Source of the DNA: Pseudomonas sp. DC1.2
GTDB lineage: Bacteria > Pseudomonadota > Gammaproteobacteria > Pseudomonadales > Pseudomonadaceae
Length of the DNA: 64,000 nucleotides
Reading direction: 5' to 3'
NCBI RefSeq assembly: GCF_034351645.1
Contig: NZ_CP133782.1
Span: 4,990,001 to 5,054,000, forward strand
Below the pieces are notes generated by a model, which had not been told where the DNA came from, did no database searches, and saw only the letters and a program-made list of their open reading frames with translations. The translations under genes and the position numbers were made by a program. Shown one piece after another: positions 21,134 through 30,100 of the stretch; positions within the stretch are counted from its first letter, which is position 1, and each line of letters begins with the position of its first letter.

Positions 21134-22282
21134 CTAATACGCCGCTCGGTAGATCTTCTCGATATCGACGGCGCTCAATTTACGTGGATTGTTGCGCATC
21201 AAGCGCTCGATCCCCGCCGCTTCCACGGCCATGGCCGGGATCGCGTCCTCAGGCACGCCAAAACTGTGCAGCCCTCGCGGGATTTCTACCACCGCGCACA
21301 ATGCGGCCATCGCCTCGACGGCTTTATCCGCAGCATCGTTGGCGCTCAAGTGAGCGGTTTTAACCCCCATTGCCTCGGCAATATCCTGCATGCGTTCCAC
21401 GCAGGCCATTTTGTTCCACGCCATGACATACGGCAGCAGCAACGCGTTGCTAACGCCGTGGGCAATGTTGAAACGCCCGCCCAGCGGATACGCCAATGCA
21501 TGCACGGCACCGACCCCCGCATTGCCGAACGCCATGCCGGCCATCAGGCTGGCAGTGGCCATGTCTTCGCGAGCTTGCAGGTTGGACGGGTTGGCGTAAG
21601 CCTTGGGCAGCGCCTTGGCGATCAGTTTCATGGCGCCGATGGCCAGGGCATCGGTGATCGGCGAGGCGTTCAGCGACAGATACGATTCGATGGCGTGTAC
21701 CAGCGCATCGACACCACTGGCGGCGGTGACACTGCGTGGGCAGGTCAGGGTCATTTGCGGGCTGATCAGTGCAACGTCGGGTAATAGATAGTCGCTGACG
21801 ATGCCCTTCTTCATCTGCGCCACTTTGTCGGAAAGGATCGCCACGTTGGTCACTTCCGAACCGGTGCCAGCGGTGGTCGGGATGGCAATCAGCGGCGGGC
21901 CTTTGCGCGGCACCTGATCGACGCCAAACAGATCCTCCAGCGCGCCATGGTAACCGGCGTAAGCGGCCACGCTTTTGGCGATGTCGATAGCACTGCCGCC
22001 GCCCAGGCCGATCAGCCCGTCATGCCCGCCATCGCGATAAACCTGCATGCAGTCTTCGACGATGGCAATTTCCGGATCAGGCAGTACACGGTCGAAAATT
22101 TCGTAAGGACGCTCGCCCAAGTGCGCCAACGCTAGAGCCACCGTACCTGAGGTAACCAGGGCAGCGTCGGTGACGATCAGAGGGTTGTCGATGTCCAGAC
22201 GCGTCAGCTCAGCCGCCAGTTGCTCGATGGCGCCGACGCCAGTGATCAGTTTGTGAGCGATTTTGAAAGAGGAAAGACTCAT
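21134..22282 (-). CDS. Iron-containing alcohol dehydrogenase
   Basis: A 382-residue group III alcohol dehydrogenase. NAD is bound by the GLGGGSAIDIAK and PTTAGTGSEVT segments. Metal ligands are seen in SGVDALVHAIESY and in the paired-His region GAVHALAYPLGGRFNIAHGVSNA. The substrate is not evident; relatives act on ethanol, 1,3-propanediol, lactaldehyde or 4-hydroxybutyrate. It lies between the rpe operon and the ABC importer, all on the minus strand, but a REP hairpin separates it from the importer. A catabolic link to the imported compound is possible but unproven. Confidence 0.9.
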   Translation of the reverse strand: MSLSSFKIAHKLITGVGAIEQLAAELTRLDIDNPLIVTDAALVTSGTVALALAHLGERPYEIFDRVLPDPEIAIVEDCMQVYRDGGHDGLIGLGGGSAIDIAKSVAAYAGYHGALEDLFGVDQVPRKGPPLIAIPTTAGTGSEVTNVAILSDKVAQMKKGIVSDYLLPDVALISPQMTLTCPRSVTAASGVDALVHAIESYLSLNASPITDALAIGAMKLIAKALPKAYANPSNLQAREDMATASLMAGMAFGNAGVGAVHALAYPLGGRFNIAHGVSNALLLPYVMAWNKMACVERMQDIAEAMGVKTAHLSANDAADKAVEAMAALCAVVEIPRGLHSFGVPEDAIPAMAVEAAGIERLMRNNPRKLSAVDIEKIYRAAY

Positions 22283-22388
22283 GTGCGCAGCCTCTTATCG
22301 ATAGGGAGCTGGGCACAATAGTAGCTGGGGATTGGGGTTTGTCTGTTATTCAGCCAATGAATGACCAGAGATCTCGACCACCACACAC

Positions 22389-22426
22389 AATCACCGGTGG
22401 GAGCTTGCTCGCGCCCACCGGTGATT
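22389..22426. repeat. REP-type hairpin
   Basis: A perfect 13-base inverted repeat AATCACCGGTGGG / CCCACCGGTGATT encloses AGCTTGCTCGCG, a REP core. It lies 12 bases after the downstream permease gene's stop and could stabilise or end that transcript. Confidence 0.75.
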
Positions 22427-22437
22427 GATGTGCAGCT

Positions 22438-23262
22438 TCAAACCTGGGCAGTGCGCAGTTTTTCGCCGCGCCCGCGCAACCACTCCAGCGTCAACAGCAG
22501 CACTACCGAGAACGCGATCAGCAGCGTCGCCGCCGCCGCGATGGTCGGGCTGAGGTTTTCGCGGATGCCGCTGAACATCTGCCGCGGCAACGTCGCTTGT
22601 TCGGGACCGGCGAGGAACAGCGTCACGACCACTTCATCAAACGAGGTCGCGAAGGCGAACAACGCGCCCGAGATCACGCCAGGCGCAATCAGCGGCAAGG
22701 TCACCCGACGGAACGCCGTCAGCGGCGAAGCGCCAAGGCTGGCGGCGGCGCGCACCAGGTTGTGGTTAAACCCCTGCAACGTCGCAGACACCGTGATGAT
22801 CACAAACGGCACGCCCAACACCGCATGCACCACGATCAATGAAAAGAAGCTGTTACCCAGGCCCAACGGGGCGAAGAACAGATAACTGGCCACACCGATG
22901 ATCACCACCGGCACCACCATCGGCGAAATCACCAGGGCCATCACCAGCGCCTTGCCGGGAAAATCACCACGCGTCAGGCCGATCGCGGCCAGCGTCCCGA
23001 AGACCATCGCCAGCACGGTGGCCGCCGGGGCGACGATGATGCTGTTCCTCAACGCCCGCATCCACTCCGCCGAGGCAAAGAAATCCTGATACCAGTGCAA
23101 CGAAAAACCTTGCAGCGGGTACACCAGAAAACTTCCAGAGTTGAACGACAGTGGAATGATCACCAACACCGGCAGGATCAGGAACAACAAAATCAAGCCG
23201 CAGAGAATCCGCAAGCTGTAAAACCAAACGCGCTCGACGGGCGACATATAAGGACTCAGCAT
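22438..23262 (-). CDS. ABC transporter permease (PotC/PotI-like)
   Basis: A 274-residue inner-membrane permease of the spermidine/putrescine/opine type. It has about six helices and the EAA loop RAAASLGASPLTAFRRVTLP, which docks to the ATPase. The open frame reaches up to 23541, but it overlaps the partner permease there. The ATG at 23262 has GGGAGA immediately upstream and gives a normal-length protein. It is the last gene of the importer, 11 bases after the other permease. The exact substrate (putrescine, spermidine or an opine) cannot be told from sequence. Confidence 0.9.
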   Translation of the reverse strand: MLSPYMSPVERVWFYSLRILCGLILLFLILPVLVIIPLSFNSGSFLVYPLQGFSLHWYQDFFASAEWMRALRNSIIVAPAATVLAMVFGTLAAIGLTRGDFPGKALVMALVISPMVVPVVIIGVASYLFFAPLGLGNSFFSLIVVHAVLGVPFVIITVSATLQGFNHNLVRAAASLGASPLTAFRRVTLPLIAPGVISGALFAFATSFDEVVVTLFLAGPEQATLPRQMFSGIRENLSPTIAAAATLLIAFSVVLLLTLEWLRGRGEKLRTAQV

Positions 23263-23273
23263 TTCGTTCTCCC

Positions 23274-24521
23274 TTAGCTCAGGCGCAGGCGACTGGCGCC
23301 CACCAGCCAGCTGTAAATCAGATAAAGCACCACGGTCGCCAACAGCAGCAGCCCACCGAGTGCGGTCGCCATGCCCCAGTTGATGCTGGTGTTGGTGTAG
23401 AAGGCGACGAAGTAGCTGACCATCTGATCGTTCGGGCTGCCCAGCAAAGCCGGGGTGATGTAGTAGCCGATGGCGAGGATGAACACCAACAGACAACCCG
23501 CGCCGACACCGGCATAGGTCTGCGGGAAGTACACCCGCCAAAAGCTGGCGAACGGATGACAGCCGAGAGAAATAGCCGCACGCATGTAGGTCGGCGAGAT
23601 GCCTTTCATCACGCTGTAAATCGGCAGGATCATGAACGGCAGCAGGATGTGAACCATGGAGATGTAAACCCCGGTGCGGTTGAACACCAATTCCAGTGGT
23701 TTATCGATGATGCCCATCGCCATCAAACCACTGTTGATCAGCCCACCCGATTGCAACAACACAATCCATGCTGCGACCCGTACCAGAATCGAGGTCCAGA
23801 ACGGTAGTAACACCAGGATCATCAACAGGTTGCTTTGGCGGGCTGGCAGATTCGCCAGCAAATAGGCCAGCGGATACGCCAAAAACAGGCAGATCACGGT
23901 AATGACCAAGCCCATCCAGAACGTGCGAGCGAAGATGTCGAGGTAAATCGACTGATCGGGCGTTGCCGGGGCAACTTCACCGAGGTCGTCGATGCGGTGA
24001 TCGACCGCCGCCAGCAAGTAGTAAGGCGTAATGCTGCTGGTGTTACGGCGCACGGCTTGCCAGTAGGCAGGATCGCCCCAGCGCTCATCGAGACTTTCAA
24101 GCGCTTCTTTATACGAGGCCGGTTCGGTGGCGAACGGCAAGGCCCGGGCCGTTTTAGTCAACAGGCTGCGGTAGCCGGCCAATTCCATGTTCAGGCGCTT
24201 GGACAGATCGCCCAAAGTCTGGTTTTTGCGGGCATCAGCGAGGTCTTCGCTGGCCGCTTTATAAACCGGTTCAGCCGGTAGGCCGCGGCCGTCCCAACTG
24301 GCGATCGCCGTTACGGTGCGCGGCATGCCGCCGACCACTTCCGGGTTACCGACACTTTTGCAGAGCAGCGCCACGATCGGCACCAGAAACACCAGTAACA
24401 AAAACAGCACCAGTGGCGCGATCAAGGCCTGGGCCTTCCAGCGGTTGACCCGCTCGGCGCGCTTGAGCCGCTGCTTCAAGGTGAGGCTGCTACCCGCGTT
24501 AAGGGGAATGGCGATAGCCAT
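23274..24521 (-). CDS. ABC transporter permease with large periplasmic insert (PotB/PotH-like)
   Basis: A 415-residue permease, about 100 residues longer than E. coli PotB or PotH. Helix 1 (about residues 31-55) is followed by a hydrophilic insert of roughly 130 residues, predicted periplasmic and partly helical (Leu/Ala/Lys/Glu-rich). The remaining helices start at about residue 200, with the EAA loop RAAISLGCHPFASFWRVYFP. The insert could contact the binding protein. It is translated just before the second permease and lies 116 bases after the binding-protein gene, with two hairpins between. Confidence 0.88.
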   Translation of the reverse strand: MAIAIPLNAGSSLTLKQRLKRAERVNRWKAQALIAPLVLFLLLVFLVPIVALLCKSVGNPEVVGGMPRTVTAIASWDGRGLPAEPVYKAASEDLADARKNQTLGDLSKRLNMELAGYRSLLTKTARALPFATEPASYKEALESLDERWGDPAYWQAVRRNTSSITPYYLLAAVDHRIDDLGEVAPATPDQSIYLDIFARTFWMGLVITVICLFLAYPLAYLLANLPARQSNLLMILVLLPFWTSILVRVAAWIVLLQSGGLINSGLMAMGIIDKPLELVFNRTGVYISMVHILLPFMILPIYSVMKGISPTYMRAAISLGCHPFASFWRVYFPQTYAGVGAGCLLVFILAIGYYITPALLGSPNDQMVSYFVAFYTNTSINWGMATALGGLLLLATVVLYLIYSWLVGASRLRLS

Positions 24522-24551
24522 GGCGTACTCCGGAAATCTTTGATCGTTACA

Positions 24552-24571
24552 GAGGTGGCAAACGCCACCTC
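24552..24571. promoter_or_regulatory. Intergenic hairpin after the binding-protein gene
   Basis: GAGGTGGC-AAAC-GCCACCTC forms an eight-base-pair stem between the binding-protein and permease genes. Together with the REP hairpin at 24584 it may cause partial termination or protect the upstream message. Confidence 0.55.
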
Positions 24572-24583
24572 GAACTTTGGGTA

Positions 24584-24617
24584 CTGATCGCTCCCACGTG
24601 CTGCTGGGAGCGATCAG
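24584..24617. repeat. REP-type hairpin inside the ABC operon
   Basis: CTGATCGCTCCCA / TGGGAGCGATCAG is a perfect 13-base inverted repeat with an eight-base loop, 20 bases after the stop of the binding-protein gene. Such elements between transporter genes often raise the binding protein over the permeases. Confidence 0.7.
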
Positions 24618-24637
24618 CCCTCTACCACAGGGTTTGC

Positions 24638-25681
24638 TTATTTCGCAGCCCAGGAGTTGAAACGCTGCTCCAGTTGCTCGCCGTTATCAGCCCAGAAGCT
24701 GACGTCGATCTGCACTTGGTTGGCGATGTTTTCCGGAGTGGTCGGCATGTCTTTCAAGACATCCTTGGCCAGCAGCGGTACGGCTTGGGTGTTGGCCGGG
24801 CCGTAGGCGATGTTTTCCGAGTAGGTCTTCTGCTGCTGCGGCATGACCGAGTAAGCGATGAATTTCTTCGCCGCTTCGGCACGGGCTTTATCCAGACCTT
24901 TGGGGATTGCCCAGGCGTCGAAGTCGTAGATGCCGCCGTTCCATACCACTTTCAAATTGCTTTCTTTCTGTACCGCAGCGATGCGGCCGTTGTAGGCCGA
25001 GCTCATGACCACGTCACCGGAAGCGAGGTATTGCGGCGGCTGTGCGCCAGCTTCCCACCACTGGATACTCGGCTTGAGTTCGTCAAGTTTCTTGAACGCG
25101 CGGTCCTGGCCATCTTTACCCGCCAGTACTTTGTAAACGTCTTTCGGCGCAACGCCGTCAGCCATCAGTGCGAATTCCAGGGTGTACTTGGCGCCTTTAC
25201 GCAGGCCACGCTTGCCAGGGAATTTCTTGGTGTCCCAGAAATCCGCCCAACTGGTCGGTGCGGAAGCCAATTTGTCGGCGTTGTACGCCAACACCGTCGA
25301 CCACACGAAGAAGCCCACGCCGCATGGCTGGATAGCGCCTTTGACGTAATCTTCGGACTTGCCGAACAACTTCGGATCAAGCTGCTCGAACATGTCTTCA
25401 TCGCAACCACGGGACAGTTCTGGCGATTCAACTTCTACCAAGTCCCAGGAAACGCTCTTGGTGTCGACCATGGCTTTGACCTTGGCCATCTCGCCGTTGT
25501 ACTCGCCAGCCACGATCTTGCCATTGCCTGCCGCTTCCCACGGTGCATAGAAGGCTTTGACTTGCGCCGCCTTGTTCGCCCCGCCAAAGGACACCACGGT
25601 CAGGTCCGGACCCGCCGCCATCGCGTGTGCCGCACCCATCATGCCCATGACCAGGGCGGTGAATTTCAGGGATCTCAACAT
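24638..25681 (-). CDS. ABC transporter substrate-binding protein (PotD/PotF-like)
   Basis: A 347-residue periplasmic binding protein. A signal peptide (about residues 1-22, ending AMAAGP) is followed by a family 1 solute-binding fold with VVSFGGANKAAQ, then WDLVEVESPEL. Similar proteins bind polyamines or related cations. Acidic residues expected to hold the amines (DE-rich patches such as SRGCDEDMFEQ) are present, but I cannot assign the ligand. It follows the ATPase gene by 44 bases on the minus strand. Confidence 0.88.
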   Translation of the reverse strand: MLRSLKFTALVMGMMGAAHAMAAGPDLTVVSFGGANKAAQVKAFYAPWEAAGNGKIVAGEYNGEMAKVKAMVDTKSVSWDLVEVESPELSRGCDEDMFEQLDPKLFGKSEDYVKGAIQPCGVGFFVWSTVLAYNADKLASAPTSWADFWDTKKFPGKRGLRKGAKYTLEFALMADGVAPKDVYKVLAGKDGQDRAFKKLDELKPSIQWWEAGAQPPQYLASGDVVMSSAYNGRIAAVQKESNLKVVWNGGIYDFDAWAIPKGLDKARAEAAKKFIAYSVMPQQQKTYSENIAYGPANTQAVPLLAKDVLKDMPTTPENIANQVQIDVSFWADNGEQLEQRFNSWAAK

Positions 25682-25725
25682 TTATTGTTCTCTCCACGTG
25701 CAGGGTTGGTTGAAGCAGGGGGCGA

Positions 25726-26850
25726 TCAGTTCGCCTCTAGAAGGGGGTCGAGCGCGCGAACGTGTTCGACCTGCCAGCCAAGCGGAACCACGTCGCCAAC
25801 GGCGAGCGCAGGGTCTAGCTCGGCAATCGGTTGTTTCACGAAGAAGTCGGTCTTGCCGCAGACTTCCAGGCGAACCCGGACGTGGTCGCCCAGATAGATG
25901 AATTCCGCCACCCTCCCTGAGAAGCGGTTGACGCAGGACTCACTCGAACCATTAAGGCTCACGCGTTCCGGGCGAATCGACAACGTGACGGGCTCGCCGG
26001 TCTTGCCGACGTTGACCGCCAGGGCTTCAACTTTTTCACCGCGCCCAAGCTCGACAATACAACGGTCGCCGGTCTGGCTGTGCAAGCGGCCATTGAGACG
26101 GTTGTTCTCACCGATGAAGTTGGCGACGAAGGTGTTTTTTGGTTCTTCATAGAGCGTCCGCGGCGGCGCGATCTGCTGGATCTCACCCTGATGGAACACC
26201 GCGACACGGTCAGACATGGTCAGGGCTTCGCCCTGGTCGTGGGTCACATAGACCACGGTTACGCCGAGACGCTGGTGCAGGTGTTTGATCTCCATCTGCA
26301 TGTGTTCGCGCAGTTGCTTGTCGAGCGCGCCGAGGGGTTCGTCCATCAGCACTAACTGCGGCTCGAACACCAGCGCACGGGCGAGTGCCACACGCTGCTG
26401 CTGACCACCGGACAGTTGCGCCGGGTAGCGCTGGGCGAAGGCATCGAGCTGAACCATGCTCAGCACGCGCTTGACCCGGTCACTGACGTCGCTCTTGTTC
26501 AGACCGCGCACGGTCAGCGGGAACGCCAGGTTCTCGGCCACCGTCATGTGCGGAAACAGGGCGTAGTTCTGAAACACCATGCCGATGTCACGCTTGTGCG
26601 GGGGCACATTATTGATGGAGCGACCGGCCAGCAGGATTTCGCCGGCGGTCGGGGTTTCGAAACCGGCGAGCATCATCAGACTGGTGGTCTTGCCCGAGCC
26701 AGAAGGCCCGAGCAAGGTGAGGAATTCGCCTTTGCGAATGTCCAGGTTGAGGTCTTTGACGATCAGGTTCTCGCCGTCGTAGCTCTTTTGCACACCACGA
26801 AAGCTGACCAGAATGTCACTGGCCCCAGCGCTTGAATCGACCTCGCTCAT
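25726..26850 (-). CDS. ABC transporter ATP-binding protein (PotA-like)
   Basis: A 374-residue ATPase with Walker A (LGPSGSGKTTS), the signature LSGGQQQRVALARAL and Walker B (LVLMDEPLGALD), followed by a C-terminal TOBE domain (about residues 280-370) as in PotA. It is the first gene of the four-gene importer (ATPase, binding protein, two permeases). I chose the ATG at 26850, with AAGGTG upstream, over the GTG two codons earlier. It diverges from the 1571-residue gene, with about 345 bases between. Confidence 0.93.
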   Translation of the reverse strand: MSEVDSSAGASDILVSFRGVQKSYDGENLIVKDLNLDIRKGEFLTLLGPSGSGKTTSLMMLAGFETPTAGEILLAGRSINNVPPHKRDIGMVFQNYALFPHMTVAENLAFPLTVRGLNKSDVSDRVKRVLSMVQLDAFAQRYPAQLSGGQQQRVALARALVFEPQLVLMDEPLGALDKQLREHMQMEIKHLHQRLGVTVVYVTHDQGEALTMSDRVAVFHQGEIQQIAPPRTLYEEPKNTFVANFIGENNRLNGRLHSQTGDRCIVELGRGEKVEALAVNVGKTGEPVTLSIRPERVSLNGSSESCVNRFSGRVAEFIYLGDHVRVRLEVCGKTDFFVKQPIAELDPALAVGDVVPLGWQVEHVRALDPLLEAN

Positions 26851-27196
26851 ACCCACACCTTTGTTGTTGATGACTGCTGTGGGCTAAGACTAGTGGCTGC
26901 TCGCCGTCACGCAAATCGGGGCGCAGGAGAGAATCGCCTCAGCCGGATGGAAGGTTGGGGGTAGGGATTGCCCTACAAGCATGGCGGGATTGGATAGGTA
27001 CAGCGAAACGCGCTTCGCTGCACGCCTCAAGACAAGGCAAAAGGCTGGGCACAGGCATGTCGCAAATAGATCGACCGAGTGAATAGCGCGGGTATGAAGC
27101 GTTTGAGGCAGAGGCGATAAATAATTACCACCCAGGCACAAGGACAAGGCGATACATCTAGCAATCCCACTACGGGGTTAAAGAAAAAGGAATTTC
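26851..27196. other. 346-base divergent intergenic region
   Basis: No credible gene here. It holds two small hairpins, GTAGGG-ATTG-CCCTAC (26961-26976) and CAGCGAA/TTCGCTG (27001-27020). It also holds the ribosome site AAAAAGGA just before the 27197 start. I cannot pin down promoter elements. A minus-strand frame at 26890-27147 has no recognisable features. Confidence 0.5.
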
Positions 27197-30100
27197 ATGA
27201 CCACCACTACCGACTCGACGCCGCTGCTCTCTCTACCAGCGCAAGCCGTTAACGCTCAATTCGCCTCACGCCCCACGCTGGATAGCGTGGCCCAGCAAAC
27301 ACTTGTCGACGCCCTCTACGAAAAATACCCGACATTGCAGATCGACCTCTCCCGCACCAAGCTGGCGACGCCCGATACCAGCGGTGGATGGACGCTACGC
27401 CCGCTGATGGAGATCGTGCTCGACTACTTGGCCAATGGCACCGAACCCGACTTCTCGGATCGTGACTCGCGGCAGTGCTTCCTCAGCGATGTCACCCCAA
27501 AACGCCTCAAACTGCCCGACCCTATCAATCGCTCCCCAGACATGATGCTGATCGAAACGTGGATCAAAGCGTTGCGCTGGAGCTTGCCCATCAGCCTGCA
27601 AGACAGCCTCGCCACTTACTGGGGAGGTGACACCGATACCGGCGTCACTCGCTGGCACTGGATCAGCGACGTGCTGATGGACTGCCTGAGAACGGGTGCC
27701 ATCAACCAGGACGGGCTCGATGACCTTGAGCGCGAGACAGTCGACCAACTCGTTAGCTATCCGAATAAGGAGGAACGGCAACGCTTGTTTGGTGAACGTG
27801 CCGTCCATGCGTTTTGTCCGGAGATCGTATTCAACAGCTCGGTACCGACCCGTCACCTGTTGCAGACGGAACTCCTGCTAGTCCACTCGACCCCTGGGCG
27901 AAACGTGGTGTTGCTGTGCAAACCGAGTGGCGCTTGCGAGCGCTTTGCCTCGGTAGACGCCTTTACTCAGGGCTGGGGCCAACGAGTGGCCAAGCGCTAC
28001 GTGGTTGAGCAGGTCACTGTCAGTCGCTATGAACCTGACGGCAACATCTTCGATAACCAGGCGGCGGCCATACTGAATCAGCAGCTGGAAAACCTGCAAG
28101 CGCTCCAATTACCCGCCAGTCAGGGGCTCGAAACATTGCGAGCGCTGCACCGGGAGATCACCGCCCCGGAGCACTATTTTCTGGACTCGGTCCAGGCATC
28201 ATCCCAAGTATTGACGAGGGTACTCAGCCAACTGCCCGAATGGTTACAACGGGCATCTGCCGCTGACCGAATGGCCTATCGGCAATACAGCCTGGTTCTG
28301 GCGAGCGCCAAAAAGCGCCGCAGTGGGCGCATGTTCCTCAGCGGTATTACGGACATCCACACCTACACCACTGCCGCCCTGTGGGCACAACTGAAACTCG
28401 ATGAAATCAAGTTCGACAACGTCACACCCGAACAGTCGAAAGCCAGGCAATTCCATCCTGAAGATCTACAACTGACCTTTACGGTGGCCGCGGGATACCC
28501 AGGAGGGGCTGGGATCATCGAAAAAATCCCCATGAGTCTGACGGATCTGGCGATCAAGAACCTGGCCAGCCAGCCCCAAGGTCTGCTGACCCTCAAGCAC
28601 CGTCATTCGTTGCCATTGCCTGCCTGGTTGACCCCTGAATACGTCAAGGGAAGCGCAGGCCTGATAGAACAGGTGGACATCGGTAGAACCTATCCTGAAA
28701 TGCTCAAACTCCATTTACTCGGCGACGCTCAACAAGTGCGTGAGAGGGAGGAATCGTTCGCGGAGCAAACCGCGGCGCAATTACCGTTAATGGCTCTGGA
28801 ACTGAAGCTCAAGAACGAGCTTGGGTTTACGGAACAGGGCGCACGCTACGTTCGCGTGCTGATGAGCAATACGGCGCAAGAGCGCAGTGTCGGGGGTCAG
28901 GCAGTGGTGATTCGCCCGCTGGCCCTGGTCCGCAAACCCGGAGCGGCACCTGATGTAGTCGCCAACATGTTTATCATCGAAGCGCACAACAGTCAGATCG
29001 GGCCTCACGTCCTTTATCGCCAGTTGTACGCCCAACCCTTGCAAGAATTCACCACCCGGCAACAGCTAATGGATGCTATTGCCCAACCGGGAGATTTGCA
29101 GTCCAGCGTATTGACGTGGCTGTCCGCCAGTGCAAGGCCTATCTACGACAACGGCGGGTTTCAGGAGCCCCATTACCTGCGCTTCGGCGCGGGCAGCGAG
29201 TTCGCTCCGCTTGACGCGCCGAAGCCACCCACCCTCGCGACGGAAGGCATAAGTGCCGAGAGGCTGCTGTCACTGTCAAATGGCCGACTGATGCAGTCCC
29301 TGTACGGCAGTTATGCCCAGGCGCTCATCAATCAGGCTGATCGTGAGTCGATGTCCACCAGCGAAAGTCGGTGGGCGATATGGCTCTCGGGGGCGGAGCT
29401 CTTGTTCAACGCGCTGTTGGTCCCCTATTTACGCGGCCCAGCCATGATGACCAGTTGGTTGCTGACACTCATGAGCAGCCTGAGCCACGATATTCCGGCA
29501 CTGAGCAGTCAAGACACGGTCACTCAAGAGCTGGCGCTGGTAGACCTGTTGCTCAACGTAGGGATGCTGTTGTTACACCCGTTCGACCCGACCACAAGAA
29601 CGACTCGTCCCCTGAGCGAAAGCGTCAAACAGCGAGCACTACAACCGCCTGCGCCCTACCGCACTACCGGCCAATGGCCCGTACCCGCGCCTGCCAAGGT
29701 GCGCGAAGGTGTGGTGGTGCTTGATAGCGAGGCACTGGGCTCAAATAACACGGTGTTCGATTTCAGCTTTTCCAGTCCGCGCATCGTGCTGACGCCAAGT
29801 CAGCGTACCCGACTGACACGCCTGCAGGTTCGTAAACCCGAACCACTGCCACCGCCCATCTCGAACGGACCTCGAAAAGGTCTGTATGTGTACCAAAACA
29901 AATGGTACGTACAAATTGATGCCCACTGGTATCGCGCCGACATCGAGCTGGACGGCAGCGTAGTCATCGTGTCCCCCTCCTCCGAGCATCAACCGGGGCC
30001 TGCGGTGCAATCGGATGGCAACGGCAATTGGTCTCTGGACTTGAAGCTGCGCCTGCGTGGAGGCGTGCCACCTTCACGCATTGCTGCCGAACGACAGCGC

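Noticed and set aside
22438..23541. 367-residue reading of the downstream permease
   Set aside because: The extra N-terminus overlaps the other permease gene in a different frame. The ATG at 23262 with a GGGAGA site is better.
24674..25897. 407-residue plus-strand open frame across the binding-protein gene
   Set aside because: The minus-strand gene has a signal peptide, correct length and operon position. The antisense frame has none of these.
26890..27147. 85-residue minus-strand frame upstream of the giant gene, considered as an immunity gene
   Set aside because: No ribosome site, no conserved character, Leu/Pro/Cys-rich. It is also on the other strand and would overlap promoter sequence.
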